Assembly (NCBI GenBank): GCA_963717705.1
Contig: CAVQWT010000002.1
Span: 434,001-498,000, forward strand
DNA length: 64,000 bases
Reading direction: 5' to 3'
Source: CAVQWT01 sp963717705
Lineage (GTDB): Bacteria > Pseudomonadota > Gammaproteobacteria > Burkholderiales > Casimicrobiaceae
Notes under the pieces: generated by a model
The model's input: the letters and a program-made list of their open reading frames with translations, nothing else
Database searches by the model: none
What the model was told of the DNA's origin: nothing
In this document: one piece after another, positions 7,354-16,158 of the stretch
How positions within the stretch are numbered: position 1 is the first letter of the stretch
Layout of the letters: every line of letters starts with the position of its first letter
Program-made: the position numbers and the translations under genes

Positions 7354-8463
7354 CTACGCATGCTTGAGAAGCGGGCCAAGGGCCAACGCCGCCGCAGCCG
7401 CGAGGGCCAAGCCAAGGGTGAACAGCATCGCATTGGAAAGTGCGGGAATCTCGCTCTGTGCCTGGGCCAGGGGAGGCGCCGCAGGAACGATGAACTGCCC
7501 CATGGCACCCAGCTGACCGCCGACACTCACGGTGGCCACCACTGTATTGACGGAAGCATTGATCACGGAAACGTCACCGGAAAACGAATTGGCGACGTAG
7601 ACCCGCTCTCCAGATGGAGTGACCGCCAGGCCAGAAGGTGCGTTGCCCACCGGAACCCTCGCCACGATCCCATTCGATCCCGTGTCGACTACGGAAACAT
7701 CCCGCCCGTTCGTGTTCGTCACGTAGAGCCGGGAACCGAGGGGATTCAGTGCGACGCCGACCGGGTTCGACACCTGATTGGTGACTGCGCTCACACCCGC
7801 GGGGATCGTCGTCGTGACGGCATTGGTCGCTGCATCGATCACGGAGATGTCGTTTGACCTGAAGTTCGCGACATACACTCGTGTTCCAGGCAGGTTAATG
7901 GCGATTCCGAAGGGCTCGAGGCCGACATCGATGAATGCTGCGACCGAGTTGCTCGTGGCATCGACGACGACAACCTTGTTCGCGTTGGCGGCGGCGACGT
8001 AGACGCGGGTGCCGGCAGGGCTGACCACGATGCCGCGGACGCCGGCGGCCCCGACCGGAATCGTCGCGGTCACCGCATTCGTGCTCGTGTCGATGACCGA
8101 CAGCGTCGAGTCGCCCGCATTGCCCACGTAGGCGCGCGTGCCCGCGGGATTCACGGCCACGCCCTGCGGAAAGGCGCCGACGGGAATCGTCGCCGCCACC
8201 GCATTGGTCGCAGCGTCGATCACGGAGACGGTGTTCGACAGCGTGTTGGTCACGTAGACCCGGGTTGCGGATGGAGCGACGGCGGCACCCGTGGGGCTTC
8301 GTCCCACGCCGACCCGCGCAACGACGGTGTTGGTCGCCGTGTCGATGACGGCAACGACGTCGAACGTCGAGTCCGGTATGTAGGCGAACGGCGCGGTGTA
8401 CGCGACGCCGCTGGACGCGGCGATGCACGCGAAAGCGATGAGGCGAAGGGTGTTCCAGTTCAT
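7354..8463 (-). CDS. exported YVTN-type beta-propeller protein with IPTL-like C-terminal anchor
   Basis: 369 residues from the ATG at 8463; a GGGGA sequence lies about six bases upstream, better than for the alternative ATG at 8475. A signal peptide (LIAFACIAASSGVAYTA) precedes about eight repeats of roughly 40 residues of the form VSVIDAATNAVxATIPVG, then TRVYVTN or AYVGN. This is the YVTN/SMP-30-like seven- or eight-bladed propeller family, usually surface-exposed. The C-terminus QSEIPALSNAMLFTLGLALA plus a short basic end resembles the IPTL-CTERM sorting signal (motif, hydrophobic helix, basic tail), with IPAL instead of IPTL. No exosortase or archaeosortase is visible in the window. Confidence 0.8.
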   Translation of the reverse strand: MNWNTLRLIAFACIAASSGVAYTAPFAYIPDSTFDVVAVIDTATNTVVARVGVGRSPTGAAVAPSATRVYVTNTLSNTVSVIDAATNAVAATIPVGAFPQGVAVNPAGTRAYVGNAGDSTLSVIDTSTNAVTATIPVGAAGVRGIVVSPAGTRVYVAAANANKVVVVDATSNSVAAFIDVGLEPFGIAINLPGTRVYVANFRSNDISVIDAATNAVTTTIPAGVSAVTNQVSNPVGVALNPLGSRLYVTNTNGRDVSVVDTGSNGIVARVPVGNAPSGLAVTPSGERVYVANSFSGDVSVINASVNTVVATVSVGGQLGAMGQFIVPAAPPLAQAQSEIPALSNAMLFTLGLALAAAAALALGPLLKHA

Positions 8464-8707
8464 GGGATTCCCCATTCTTTGGTCGGTGACGACTCGCTAA
8501 CCATCTCTGGGGCTGATTGCGGATTTCCGTCACATGCAGCGCCACCCCAACGGACCAAAGGGTGCGGAGGGGCGTCCCGACACGGAAGCGCGCGGATGGG
8601 AAAACTTGACGCCGACAGGAGCGCGGGCATCAGAAGCTGGTTCGTCGTGGGTGGCCCGATCGCGGACAGGGTGTCGAAATCAATGTGTGCCGCCTACGCG
8701 AGAGCAG

Positions 8708-9922
8708 CTAATTCGGCGCGCACATGACCACCAGATCCGGCCCGTCCCCCTCCGCGAGCCAGCCCTTGGCCACCATCTGGTCGCGCACTGCCTTGTCGGC
8801 CATGTACCGGTGATTGGCGTCCGGCCGGTTGCTGAACACGCGGTACACCTGCACTGTGCCCGCCGGACACACGCCCCCCATCGGCAGGAACATCTGCATG
8901 AAGCCCGGCTCCTCGAGCACGAAGCTCGGGTTCTTCCGACCCGTCTCGTTGCATTCCACCGTGCCGCGGCCGAAGAAGTGCGAGTCGCCCAGCGCCGGCG
9001 GGATGTAGTAGCGGCACACCGGCGACGTCCCGGCCTGCGCCGTCGTGTAGGTCTTGAACGAGTAGCCCGTGCGAGCCCAGCCTTTGATCTCGACACCGGC
9101 GTCGAGCTTCGCGATCTCGCCCGGCATCCAGGTGATGAAGTAGTGGTCAAACGATGCGTGGTAGAACTCGACAACCGGGACCTGGCTCCCGGAACCGCAG
9201 ACCTGTCGGGACTCAGCGGTGACGTCGATGGGGGTTGCCAGGATGCTTGCCGGAACCGTGCTGGATGCCAGAACGGTCACCGCTCCGTTGACCCGAAGGG
9301 CGATGCTCTCCGCTGCGGCGGCATTCGACGTCCCCACGAGGGCGCATCCCCCGACGAACCCATCCGCGTCAAGCTTGAGTAGCCAGGCGTTCACGCCACC
9401 GAGTGAATAGGTCGTGCCCGCGACGATGTAACCGCCATCGGCCGTTGGGCGTACGCTGTAGGCACGGTCTTCGGATGCGCCGCCATAGGTCCTTTGCCAG
9501 ATGACGTTGCCGGTCGCGTCGAGCCTCAAAACCCAGGCGTCGCCACCGGCTGCCCCGAACGAGCTCGTGTATCCCGCGAGGACGTAGCCCCCACCGGCAA
9601 TCGGAGCGATGGACAGCGCCGCCTCGTTTCCAGCGCCCCCGTAGGTCTTTTGCCAGACGACGTTCCCGCTGCCATCGAGCTTCAGCACCCACGCGTCACT
9701 CCCGCCTGCGCCGAAAGTCGAGGTATAGCCCGCCACGATGTAGCCCCCGTCGGCGGTCGATTGCACGGAGTTGGCATACTCATCGCGAGCGCCCCCATAC
9801 GCGCTCTGCCAGAGGATGCTGCCATTGGCATCCAGTTTCAGCACCCAGGCATCGGCCCCGCCCCAACCGTACGAATTCGTCTCGCCCGCTACGATGTAGC
9901 CGCCGTCTGAGGTTGGAGACAC
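8708..9922 (-). CDS. beta-propeller/DUF5648 exported protein, C-terminal part (frameshifted)
   Basis: This 404-residue frame is the continuation of the gene that starts at 10506. It contains about four repeats of the type DGGYIVAGxTxSFG, DAWVLKLDxxGNVxWQKTYGG (a six- to eight-bladed propeller). The C-terminal 150 residues match the DUF5648 module (VEFYHASFDHYFITW, HFFGRGTVECNETG, VYRVFSNRPDANHRYM). DUF5648 repeats occur at the ends of secreted proteins and have no known activity. The upstream fragment runs out of frame at about 9940-9950, where adding one G to the run in GAAAGGGAGG restores a repeat of exactly the expected spacing. So this is one gene with a one-base deletion, real or a sequencing error. 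Confidence 0.75.
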   Translation of the reverse strand: MSPTSDGGYIVAGETNSYGWGGADAWVLKLDANGSILWQSAYGGARDEYANSVQSTADGGYIVAGYTSTFGAGGSDAWVLKLDGSGNVVWQKTYGGAGNEAALSIAPIAGGGYVLAGYTSSFGAAGGDAWVLRLDATGNVIWQRTYGGASEDRAYSVRPTADGGYIVAGTTYSLGGVNAWLLKLDADGFVGGCALVGTSNAAAAESIALRVNGAVTVLASSTVPASILATPIDVTAESRQVCGSGSQVPVVEFYHASFDHYFITWMPGEIAKLDAGVEIKGWARTGYSFKTYTTAQAGTSPVCRYYIPPALGDSHFFGRGTVECNETGRKNPSFVLEEPGFMQMFLPMGGVCPAGTVQVYRVFSNRPDANHRYMADKAVRDQMVAKGWLAEGDGPDLVVMCAPN

Positions 9923-10506
9923 CGAGCTGGCCGCGTCTCCTCCCTTTCGCCGATCGTCCGCTGCCAGGCGCCGCGGCCGCTAGCGTCCAGCTTCAGCAAC
10001 CAGGCGTCAGTGCTTCCGGCGCCAAACGGATTCATTCGACCGACGGCGAGGTAGCCGCCGTCAGGGGTCGGTTGCACGGACAGGAGTGCTTCAAAATCCC
10101 GGCCGCCAAAGGTTTCTTGCCAAATGGGGGTGCCGCTGGCGTCGAGTTTCATCAACCACGCTTCCCGCTGTCCGGCGCCGACCGAGTCCGTTTCCCCCGC
10201 CACGATGTAGCCGCCATCGACCGTTGGGTGCACAGACCACGCATATTCGTCGCCGGGGCCACCGAAGATCTTCTGCCAGACAATGTTGGCACCCGCGTCC
10301 ACCTTCACCACCCAGGCGTTGGCAAAGCCTCCCCCGAGGCCCGTCTCGCCTGCGGCAACGTAACCACCGTCGGCGGTTTGCTGAATTGAATAGAAAGAAG
10401 AGACGCCTTCGCCACCGTACGCCTGCACCCATTGCGCAGTGGCATCCACGGGGGCAGAAACGAACGCGCAGAACGTGACTATCAGGAAACGGGACAGGGC
10501 GCGCAT
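9889..10506 (-). CDS. beta-propeller/DUF5648 exported protein, N-terminal part (frameshifted)
   Basis: The N-terminal part of the same gene. The ATG at 10506 has AAAGGA upstream at good spacing; the ATG six codons earlier (10524) is less well placed. A signal peptide (LSRFLIVTFCAFVSAPVDATA) is followed by WVQAYGGEGVSSFYSIQQ and three DGGYxxAGE, DAWLLKLDxSG repeats continuous in pattern with the fragment at 8708-9922. The frame leaves the repeat after AWQRTIGE at about 9945. The whole product would be about 600 residues, exported, with propeller repeats and DUF5648 at its end. Confidence 0.75.
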   Translation of the reverse strand: MRALSRFLIVTFCAFVSAPVDATAQWVQAYGGEGVSSFYSIQQTADGGYVAAGETGLGGGFANAWVVKVDAGANIVWQKIFGGPGDEYAWSVHPTVDGGYIVAGETDSVGAGQREAWLMKLDASGTPIWQETFGGRDFEALLSVQPTPDGGYLAVGRMNPFGAGSTDAWLLKLDASGRGAWQRTIGEREETRPARCLQPQTAATS

Positions 10507-10605
10507 AAGGAATCCTTTCCGCACCGGAACACCCGCGATCGGGCGACGAACGGCCCAACCAGAATCACTCCAAATCTATTTCGCGCGCGGTCGCGTCACG
10601 AAGCA

Positions 10606-10619
10606 TTGACGCAGATCAA
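10606..10619. promoter_or_regulatory. candidate FNR/ANR-type box
   Basis: TTGAC-N4-ATCAA fits the FNR/ANR/DNR consensus TTGAT-N4-ATCAA with one deviation. It lies in the divergent spacer between the propeller gene (start 10506) and the lipoprotein operon (start 10791). I could not assign a -10 box at the usual distance, so regulation by oxygen is only a suggestion. Confidence 0.35.
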
Positions 10620-10790
10620 CGCAACCTCGGAGCAGTACACACCGGGTCGAGGCTGTACATGCAGCGGGCGCAGGCAACGACTGCGCCAACTTGCGGTCCT
10701 GGGCTCCCGCGGGAGCTGATTGTTGACAGACGTCAAGACATCAGCCAGGCAACCGGCCTAGCGTCAAAAGACGCAGCTGTGGAGAGGGCG

Positions 10791-11120
10791 ATGAGGTGGT
10801 TTGCCGTTTGGACCGCGCTTGTCCTGGCGGGTGCGGTCGCGGCCTGTTCAACGCGCGCCCCGGTCAGGGAGTCGGAAATCGGGGATCGCCTGGGTTTCCT
10901 GCTACCCCAAGTTGTCAGTCGGTCGGACATCGAGGCACGTCTGGGTCCGCCCGCCAACATCTACGAGAACGGGCGCATCGCGACGTGGCACGTCCACGAA
11001 CGGGACGGCCGTTTCGAAACGATCGCCCAGGGCAGCAACACCTGGGGTGTCTATTGCGTCGTTCTGGCCTTCGACGCTCAGGGACGTCTCGAGCGACGCG
11101 GTTTGGTTCGCATCCGGTGA
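10791..11120 (+). CDS. small lipoprotein, first gene of a three-gene unit
   Basis: 109 residues from the ATG at 10791, with a purine-rich ribosome site (GGAGAGGG) directly upstream. The open frame extends upstream to 10659, but that part lacks a signal sequence. The lipoprotein signal ends in lipobox AVAAC (Cys19). The mature part has a pattern reminiscent of SmpA/OmlA-like beta proteins (VVSRSDIEARLGPPANIYENG, then GVYCVVLAFDAQGRLERRG): a helix followed by strands beginning with a GxP turn. This is only a resemblance. The next gene starts seven bases after the stop and is also a lipoprotein with a similar layout, so they likely form an operon and may be distant paralogues. Confidence 0.7.
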   Translation: MRWFAVWTALVLAGAVAACSTRAPVRESEIGDRLGFLLPQVVSRSDIEARLGPPANIYENGRIATWHVHERDGRFETIAQGSNTWGVYCVVLAFDAQGRLERRGLVRIR

Positions 11121-11127
11121 ATCGGCG

Positions 11128-11991
11128 ATGTCCAACCATCGACTCGCGCGCGTTTTCGCACCTGCATTGTGCGCGCTAGCCACCGCCGGCTGCATCGTCG
11201 TGCCGACCCCGCCAATGGGCGTAGGCATGATCGAACGCGTTACCATCGACTCGATCAAGCCGGACATGACGCGTTTCGAGGTGCTTCTGCTCGTCGGCGA
11301 CCCCCACGAGCGCTTAAACAGCGACCGCTACTTCATCTATCGCTGGGACGAAACCCACGCAGCAGTGCTGATCGGCGGCTACACCGTGGGATACGCGATC
11401 CCGATCGAGGATCGCAACGCGCTGGCGATCGAATTCACGTTGGACCACAAGGTCGCGAAGGTGCAGCGGTTCAACCGCTGGAAATTCGAGGAGGGTTTGC
11501 CGCTCGAAGGCGACCTTGACTCCTTCACCGGGTCGACCCGCGGAACGACTGAGGTGACGCCTGCGGCCGGTCCCAAGCCCGGGACTGACGCGGCAGTGCT
11601 GCCGGATCTTGCTGCGCCCGGCGCTGCGCTGGTGCCGCTTTTCGAGGGTCCCGGGCTATGGCACCCGGAGTGGCGATCAGTGCCCAGTGAGCGCCGACCA
11701 CCGGCGCAAGGTGTCGCCGGCAGGCTCGTCGTGTCTGCCGACGGTGTCGTGTTCCATGAGCGCGTCGGGACCTCAGGGGTCGAGGTTCCCTACCGCATTG
11801 GCCGTGATGAGATCGTGCGGGTCGATTGTGCCCCGCCCCGAGTGGTGATCCAACGCGTTCGCGGCGGGAGCGAGTCGTTCACGGTCTTGCGCGGCGAGGG
11901 CGCAGGCGGCGACGGCGGCATGACCGACGTCGGTTTGGCCGAGCAGGTGTGCGGGCTCATCCGCAATCAATTCACTCGAGGGGCAGCGTGA
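11128..11991 (+). CDS. lipoprotein, second gene of the unit
   Basis: 287 residues from the ATG at 11128. The longer upstream open frame overlaps the previous gene and lacks a signal. The lipoprotein signal ends in TAGC (Cys22). Residues about 35-120 (SIKPDMTRFEVLLLVGDPHE, YFIYRWDE) resemble the SmpA/OmlA-type fold of its upstream neighbour: helix, GDPxE turn, beta strands with the YxW motif. The C-terminal third (GRLVVSADGVVFHERVG, VPYRIGRDEIVRVDC) looks like a small beta-rich PH-like domain. Function unknown. The last bases overlap the GTG start of the third gene (GTGA), which supports co-translation. Confidence 0.7.
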   Translation: MSNHRLARVFAPALCALATAGCIVVPTPPMGVGMIERVTIDSIKPDMTRFEVLLLVGDPHERLNSDRYFIYRWDETHAAVLIGGYTVGYAIPIEDRNALAIEFTLDHKVAKVQRFNRWKFEEGLPLEGDLDSFTGSTRGTTEVTPAAGPKPGTDAAVLPDLAAPGAALVPLFEGPGLWHPEWRSVPSERRPPAQGVAGRLVVSADGVVFHERVGTSGVEVPYRIGRDEIVRVDCAPPRVVIQRVRGGSESFTVLRGEGAGGDGGMTDVGLAEQVCGLIRNQFTRGAA

Positions 11992-12482
11992 GAATTGCCA
12001 CGGATCGGGTGAAGGCTTGGCGCGGGTTGCGGGTTCTACGCGCGATTGCCATGGCAGTCACAATCATGCCGATCTGCCTGATCGAGTCCTGTTCAGTCGC
12101 CGGCGCCCTGAGCGGCAAGCCAGGCCTCGACATTGCGAACCAAGCCGGGCATGGCCCGGTCGACCGTCCAGGCCAGGATCCGTGCGGCTGCGCCAATGAA
12201 CGACGGCAAGCGACGCACGTGTGCGCTGATCGCTACGACGCCGGCGTCGCATCGAGCGCGGCGGTAGCTGCAGGCCATGTGGTCTTGAACATCGCAACGG
12301 CTGGTGTGTGGGAAGGCTTCGTGGCGTATGAAACGAGCCAGGGGCGTAACCTGGAGGCGCCTCGGATGGCCCTACTCGCAGTGGCATACGATCCAGCAGG
12401 ATATGCACTCGGCGTGTTCGTCGACATCGGCGAGCTCGATCCACTGCCGAACGATGGTCGGTCGTCCGCCAAAGCCCCCTGA
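11988..12482 (+). CDS. hypothetical exported protein, third gene of the lipoprotein unit
   Basis: 164 residues from a GTG at 11988 that overlaps the previous stop by four bases; GAGGGG lies just upstream. A hydrophobic N-terminal stretch (LRAIAMAVTIMPICLIESC) could be a lipoprotein signal ending at Cys, but the lipobox LIESC is poor, so lipid attachment is uncertain. The mature part has three further Cys early (DPCGCANERRQATHVCADRY), then a hydrophobic and Ala-rich segment. I recognise no family. Its place in the operon suggests the three products act together in the envelope. Confidence 0.5.
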   Translation: MRIATDRVKAWRGLRVLRAIAMAVTIMPICLIESCSVAGALSGKPGLDIANQAGHGPVDRPGQDPCGCANERRQATHVCADRYDAGVASSAAVAAGHVVLNIATAGVWEGFVAYETSQGRNLEAPRMALLAVAYDPAGYALGVFVDIGELDPLPNDGRSSAKAP

Positions 12483-12681
12483 CTGAACTACATCGGTTGC
12501 CGCGCTCGGCGCGTCTTCCATGGTCCCGGTCCGATCCTGTCGATCAGCTGATGCGGGTGGTCCTCGCCTTCGTCAACGAACGGCCGCAATGGAGAATCTG
12601 CAACGCGGACGGGGCCTGGCCGCGCGGCGAACGCCGAAACCTGCCGCTTGACCCTCACCCCCCGGCCAACCACAATCGGCC

Positions 12682-13374
12682 ATGAGTGCAAGCGCCAGCC
12701 ATGCCGACGGCTTCGAGTCCGCGGTCGCGACCGTCGCGTTCGTCGACCTCGCGGGCTTCAGCGCGATAACGGACGTCTACGGCGATGCGTCGGCCATCGC
12801 GGTGCTCGGGCGCTTCGAGGCGCTGGTGCGCCAGGCCCTGGGCGGGCTCGGGCCGCCGATCAAGTGGATCGGCGACGAGGCGATGTTCGGGTTCCCCGAT
12901 CCGGAGACCGCCCTGCAGATGCTGGGACGCCTGCTTCCGGCGTGCCGCGCCGAGCCGTCGATTCCGCTGACCCGGACCGGGCTCAACCACGGCCCGGTGC
13001 TGCGCCGGGCGAACGACCTCTTCGGCTCGACCGTCAACGTCGCGGCTCGCGTCGCCGCGCTGGCGTCGGCGGGGCAGGTGCTGGCGACCCGGCCGGTCGC
13101 CGACGCCGCCGCGGCGTCGGGAATCGCCGTCCAGGACCTCGGGAAGGTGGCGCTGCGATCGATCGCGGACGACGTGCCGCTGTACGCCGTCGAGCTGGCG
13201 CCGGCCTTCGATCCTGCCTGGATCGATCCGGTGTGCAAGATGCACGCGCCCTATGCGGCGTACCGCAGAAGCTCGCCGACGGGACCCTGGTTCTGTTCCG
13301 AGCGCTGCGCCGAGGCCTACCGGCGTTCGCCGGAGGCCTACCGGGCCAAAGCGAAGGCCCCGGACCCGCGATAG
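12682..13374 (+). CDS. class III adenylate/guanylate cyclase with C-terminal YHS domain
   Basis: 230 residues. The cyclase catalytic domain spans about 12-172. Metal-binding D22 (FVDLAGFS) and D65 (IKWIGDEAMFG) are present, as is the Lys at 61 expected for purine recognition; STVNVAARVAA carries the Asn/Arg transition-state pair. So the enzyme looks active. Residues about 182-222 form a YHS domain (DPVCKM, then GPWFCSERCAEAYRRSPE) with three Cys able to bind a metal. YHS domains occur in copper- and heavy-metal-related proteins, so metal sensing coupled to cyclic-nucleotide synthesis is a plausible inference. There is no membrane segment. It is convergent with a second cyclase-domain gene 27 bases away. 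Confidence 0.85.
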   Translation: MSASASHADGFESAVATVAFVDLAGFSAITDVYGDASAIAVLGRFEALVRQALGGLGPPIKWIGDEAMFGFPDPETALQMLGRLLPACRAEPSIPLTRTGLNHGPVLRRANDLFGSTVNVAARVAALASAGQVLATRPVADAAAASGIAVQDLGKVALRSIADDVPLYAVELAPAFDPAWIDPVCKMHAPYAAYRRSSPTGPWFCSERCAEAYRRSPEAYRAKAKAPDPR

Positions 13375-13401
13375 CTCGAATCGAATTCCCGCGCGGGGCA
13401 T

Positions 13402-16158
13402 TCAGGCAAGCGGCTCGTCGATCCACGCGATCGCCAGCGCGATTGCATCATCGGAGGACGACGCGCGTCCGGCAACGACCGCGGCCAAGGTGGCGGCCTC
13501 TCCCAAAGCCTGCTGGCAGTGCGCGATGGTCCCGTCATACATCTCCCGCTCGCTGTACGCGCGCGGAGTCGCGATTGCGGTTCGCATCGCGTCCGCAGTC
13601 CCGCAGAGTCGGGCTGCGATCTCGTGCGCCTTTGCTTCCACCATCAGCATCGTCAGTGCTTCGAGGCAGAGGGCGATTTCGTGCTGGTTGCCTATGTCCC
13701 TGCTGGCCACAAGGGCGTCGCGGAAATGCATGCGCGCAGCCGTCACGTCGCCTTGGGCAAGGACGGTCTCGCCCAGGTGACGCATTTCCTCCAGCTCGAA
13801 CTCGCGCACGCCGAATGCCCTTGCGGTCGCCAGCGCCTGCTCGTGCAATGCCTGCGCCCGCACAAGGTCGCCGCGTCGCATGGCAAGGTAGCCCAGGTGG
13901 CTCATCGCAGTCGCTTCCTCCATTGGATTTTGAAGTTCGCGGCTCAATGCAAGGGCGCGCTCCAACGGGGCTTCGGACTCCGCGAAACGACCGCGGCTGA
14001 TTGCCAGCGCCGCGACGTTGTTGAGCACGCGCGCTTCCAATGCCGAGTTGCCCGTTGCGCGGTGAATCACTACTGCCTGCTCCATGAACGCTTGCGCTGC
14101 GGCTTCGTCCGCCTGGTGGATCGCAACTCCTCCCAGATTGTTGAGTACGCGCCCTTCGCGCGAACGGTCGCCCAGCTCACGGCTCATCGCGAGTGCCTGC
14201 TCCAACAACGTCCGGGCACCGGTAATGTCGCCGAGCCGCCAGGCAAGCGTGCCCGAAGCGTGCAGCGCCTTGAGGCGGGCGAGCGTGCATGGCCGTCCGG
14301 CGGCGCGCGTGAGCGCAGCCTCGCACCACTGCAGTCCCTCGTGGGCGTGGCCCCGATGCGCCCAGAAACGGTAGAGCGCTCCGGTGAGGCGCAGATCGCC
14401 TTCGGCACCTTCAGGCTCTTCGAGGCTCCAGCCGAGCGCGGCGCGCAGGTCGTCGTGTTCGACGTCCAATCGCTCGAGCCACGCGGGCTGATCCGCACCG
14501 CCCTCGAGGTGGGGCTCGGCGTCCTCGGCGAACTTGACGAAGTAGTTGCAGTGGCGCACGCGGACCGCGACGCTTTCCCCCCGCTCCTGCAGGCGATCGC
14601 GTGCGTAGTCACGGATCGTTTCCAGCATGCGGTACCGCGCGCCGTTGCCGTCAGGCACGACCAGCGACTTGTTGGCGAGACCCGTCAACAGATCGAGCAC
14701 GTCCTCCGGCGCGAGATCGTCGTCCGTGCAAACGGCCTCCGCGGCTGGCAAAATCCAGCCTCCTGCGAACACCGAAAGCCGGGCGAACAAGGTCTTCTCG
14801 GCGGCGCCGAGCAAGTCGTAGCTCCAATCGATCAATGCGCGAAGCGTCTGCTGGCGCGGCAACGCGGTCCGGCTTCCGCCCGTCAGCAGCCGAAACCGGT
14901 CGTGCAGGCGCTCGGCGATCGTTTCCACGGTCAGCACGCCAACGCGCGCTGCAGCGAGTTCGAGCGCGAGCGGAATTCCGTCGAGTCGCGCGCAGATCTG
15001 CGCGACAACCTTCACATTCCCCTCGCTCAATGCGAACGCGGGCTGTCGCAACCGAGCTCTTTCGATGAAAAGCTGGCCAGCGTCGGAGCGCGCGGCATCA
15101 ACGGCGGACGACCCCGGATCAGGCAGCGCCAGAGGCGGCAGCGGATAGGTCTGCTCGCCCGACACGTTGAGCGCCTCGCGGCTGCTCGCCAGCACGCGAA
15201 CATCCGGTGCGGTTCGCAGTAATGCAGCCACGAGGTCTGCGCAGGGCTCCACCAGGTGTTCGCAATTGTCGAGGACCAGGAGCAGTCGGCGCGAGGCGAC
15301 GTACGCGCACAAGGCTTGAACGACGGGTGTGCTGGCGTCCTCCTGCAGGCCCAACACCTGCGCGATGGCCTTCGGCACCAGCCCGGGATCGACAATCGAT
15401 GCGAGCTCGATGAACCAGACGCCGTCCGGAAAGGTATCGAGAACGTCGGCGGCGATCTGCAATGACAGCCGGGTCTTGCCAATGCCCCCCGGCCCGACAA
15501 GCGTCACGAGACGGGTGCGGCCAAGGAGCGCCCGAGCCTCGGCAAGCTCACGTTCACGGCCAACGAATGACGTCATCTGCTGCGGCAGATTGTTCGGCGT
15601 TGCCTCGAGCGAACGCAGGGCGGGAAAGTCCTGTCGCAGATCGGGCTGCAGCAACTGGAAGACGCGGGCGGGGGTGGCCAGATCCCGCAATCGGATCGAC
15701 CCGAGGTCGCGAAGCGCGAGACCGGCCGGCAGGCGGTCGGCCAGGAGATCGGCGGCACTTTGCGATACGAGCACTTGACCTCCGTGCGCGGCGCCCATGA
15801 TGCGCGCGGTTTGGTTGACCGCCGTGCCGAAGTAATCGGCGTCGCGGCGCTCGACAACGCCAACATGAAGCGCACAACGTACCCGCAGCGGAATGCCAGC
15901 GGTCGCTGCGGGATCGGCCAGCGCACGTTGGATCGACACGGTCGCATACAGCCCATCGAGCGGATCGTCGAAGGTGGCGAAGATGCCATCCCCCGTGGTC
16001 TTCACGATCGCCCCATGGTTGGATTCGACTGCCTCGCGCAGAATCGCGTCGTGTCGCGCCAGCGCAGGCTGCATCCGCATGGGCTCCTGCGCCCACAGCC
16101 GAGTGCTCCCCTCGATGTCGGTAAAGAGTAAGGTCTTGACTACGGATGGGTCGTGCAT
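13402..16158 (-). CDS. cyclase - STAND/NB-ARC-like ATPase - TPR regulator
   Basis: 918 residues in three parts. Residues 1-175: class III cyclase domain with D14 and D57 (LFTDIEGSTRLW, VKTTGDGIFATF), K53, and VNQTARIM. Residues about 195-500: a STAND-type ATPase beginning SFVGRERE, with Walker A GPGGIGKT at 222-229 and Walker B RLLLVLDNCEHL at about 291-302. Residues about 540-900: tetratricopeptide-like repeats (LNNLGGVAIHQADEAAAQAF and similar). There is no DNA-binding HTH at the C-terminus, unlike LuxR/MalT-type relatives. Cyclase-ATPase-TPR proteins are widespread in proteobacteria and actinobacteria, with mostly unknown stimuli. The metal-binding residues suggest catalytic activity. It is convergent with the cyclase-YHS gene. 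Confidence 0.88.
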   Translation of the reverse strand: MHDPSVVKTLLFTDIEGSTRLWAQEPMRMQPALARHDAILREAVESNHGAIVKTTGDGIFATFDDPLDGLYATVSIQRALADPAATAGIPLRVRCALHVGVVERRDADYFGTAVNQTARIMGAAHGGQVLVSQSAADLLADRLPAGLALRDLGSIRLRDLATPARVFQLLQPDLRQDFPALRSLEATPNNLPQQMTSFVGRERELAEARALLGRTRLVTLVGPGGIGKTRLSLQIAADVLDTFPDGVWFIELASIVDPGLVPKAIAQVLGLQEDASTPVVQALCAYVASRRLLLVLDNCEHLVEPCADLVAALLRTAPDVRVLASSREALNVSGEQTYPLPPLALPDPGSSAVDAARSDAGQLFIERARLRQPAFALSEGNVKVVAQICARLDGIPLALELAAARVGVLTVETIAERLHDRFRLLTGGSRTALPRQQTLRALIDWSYDLLGAAEKTLFARLSVFAGGWILPAAEAVCTDDDLAPEDVLDLLTGLANKSLVVPDGNGARYRMLETIRDYARDRLQERGESVAVRVRHCNYFVKFAEDAEPHLEGGADQPAWLERLDVEHDDLRAALGWSLEEPEGAEGDLRLTGALYRFWAHRGHAHEGLQWCEAALTRAAGRPCTLARLKALHASGTLAWRLGDITGARTLLEQALAMSRELGDRSREGRVLNNLGGVAIHQADEAAAQAFMEQAVVIHRATGNSALEARVLNNVAALAISRGRFAESEAPLERALALSRELQNPMEEATAMSHLGYLAMRRGDLVRAQALHEQALATARAFGVREFELEEMRHLGETVLAQGDVTAARMHFRDALVASRDIGNQHEIALCLEALTMLMVEAKAHEIAARLCGTADAMRTAIATPRAYSEREMYDGTIAHCQQALGEAATLAAVVAGRASSSDDAIALAIAWIDEPLA

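Noticed and set aside
11826..12482. Longer start for the third lipoprotein-operon gene
   Set aside because: It would overlap the second gene by 160 bases; the GTG at 11988 with GAGGGG and stop/start overlap fits better.
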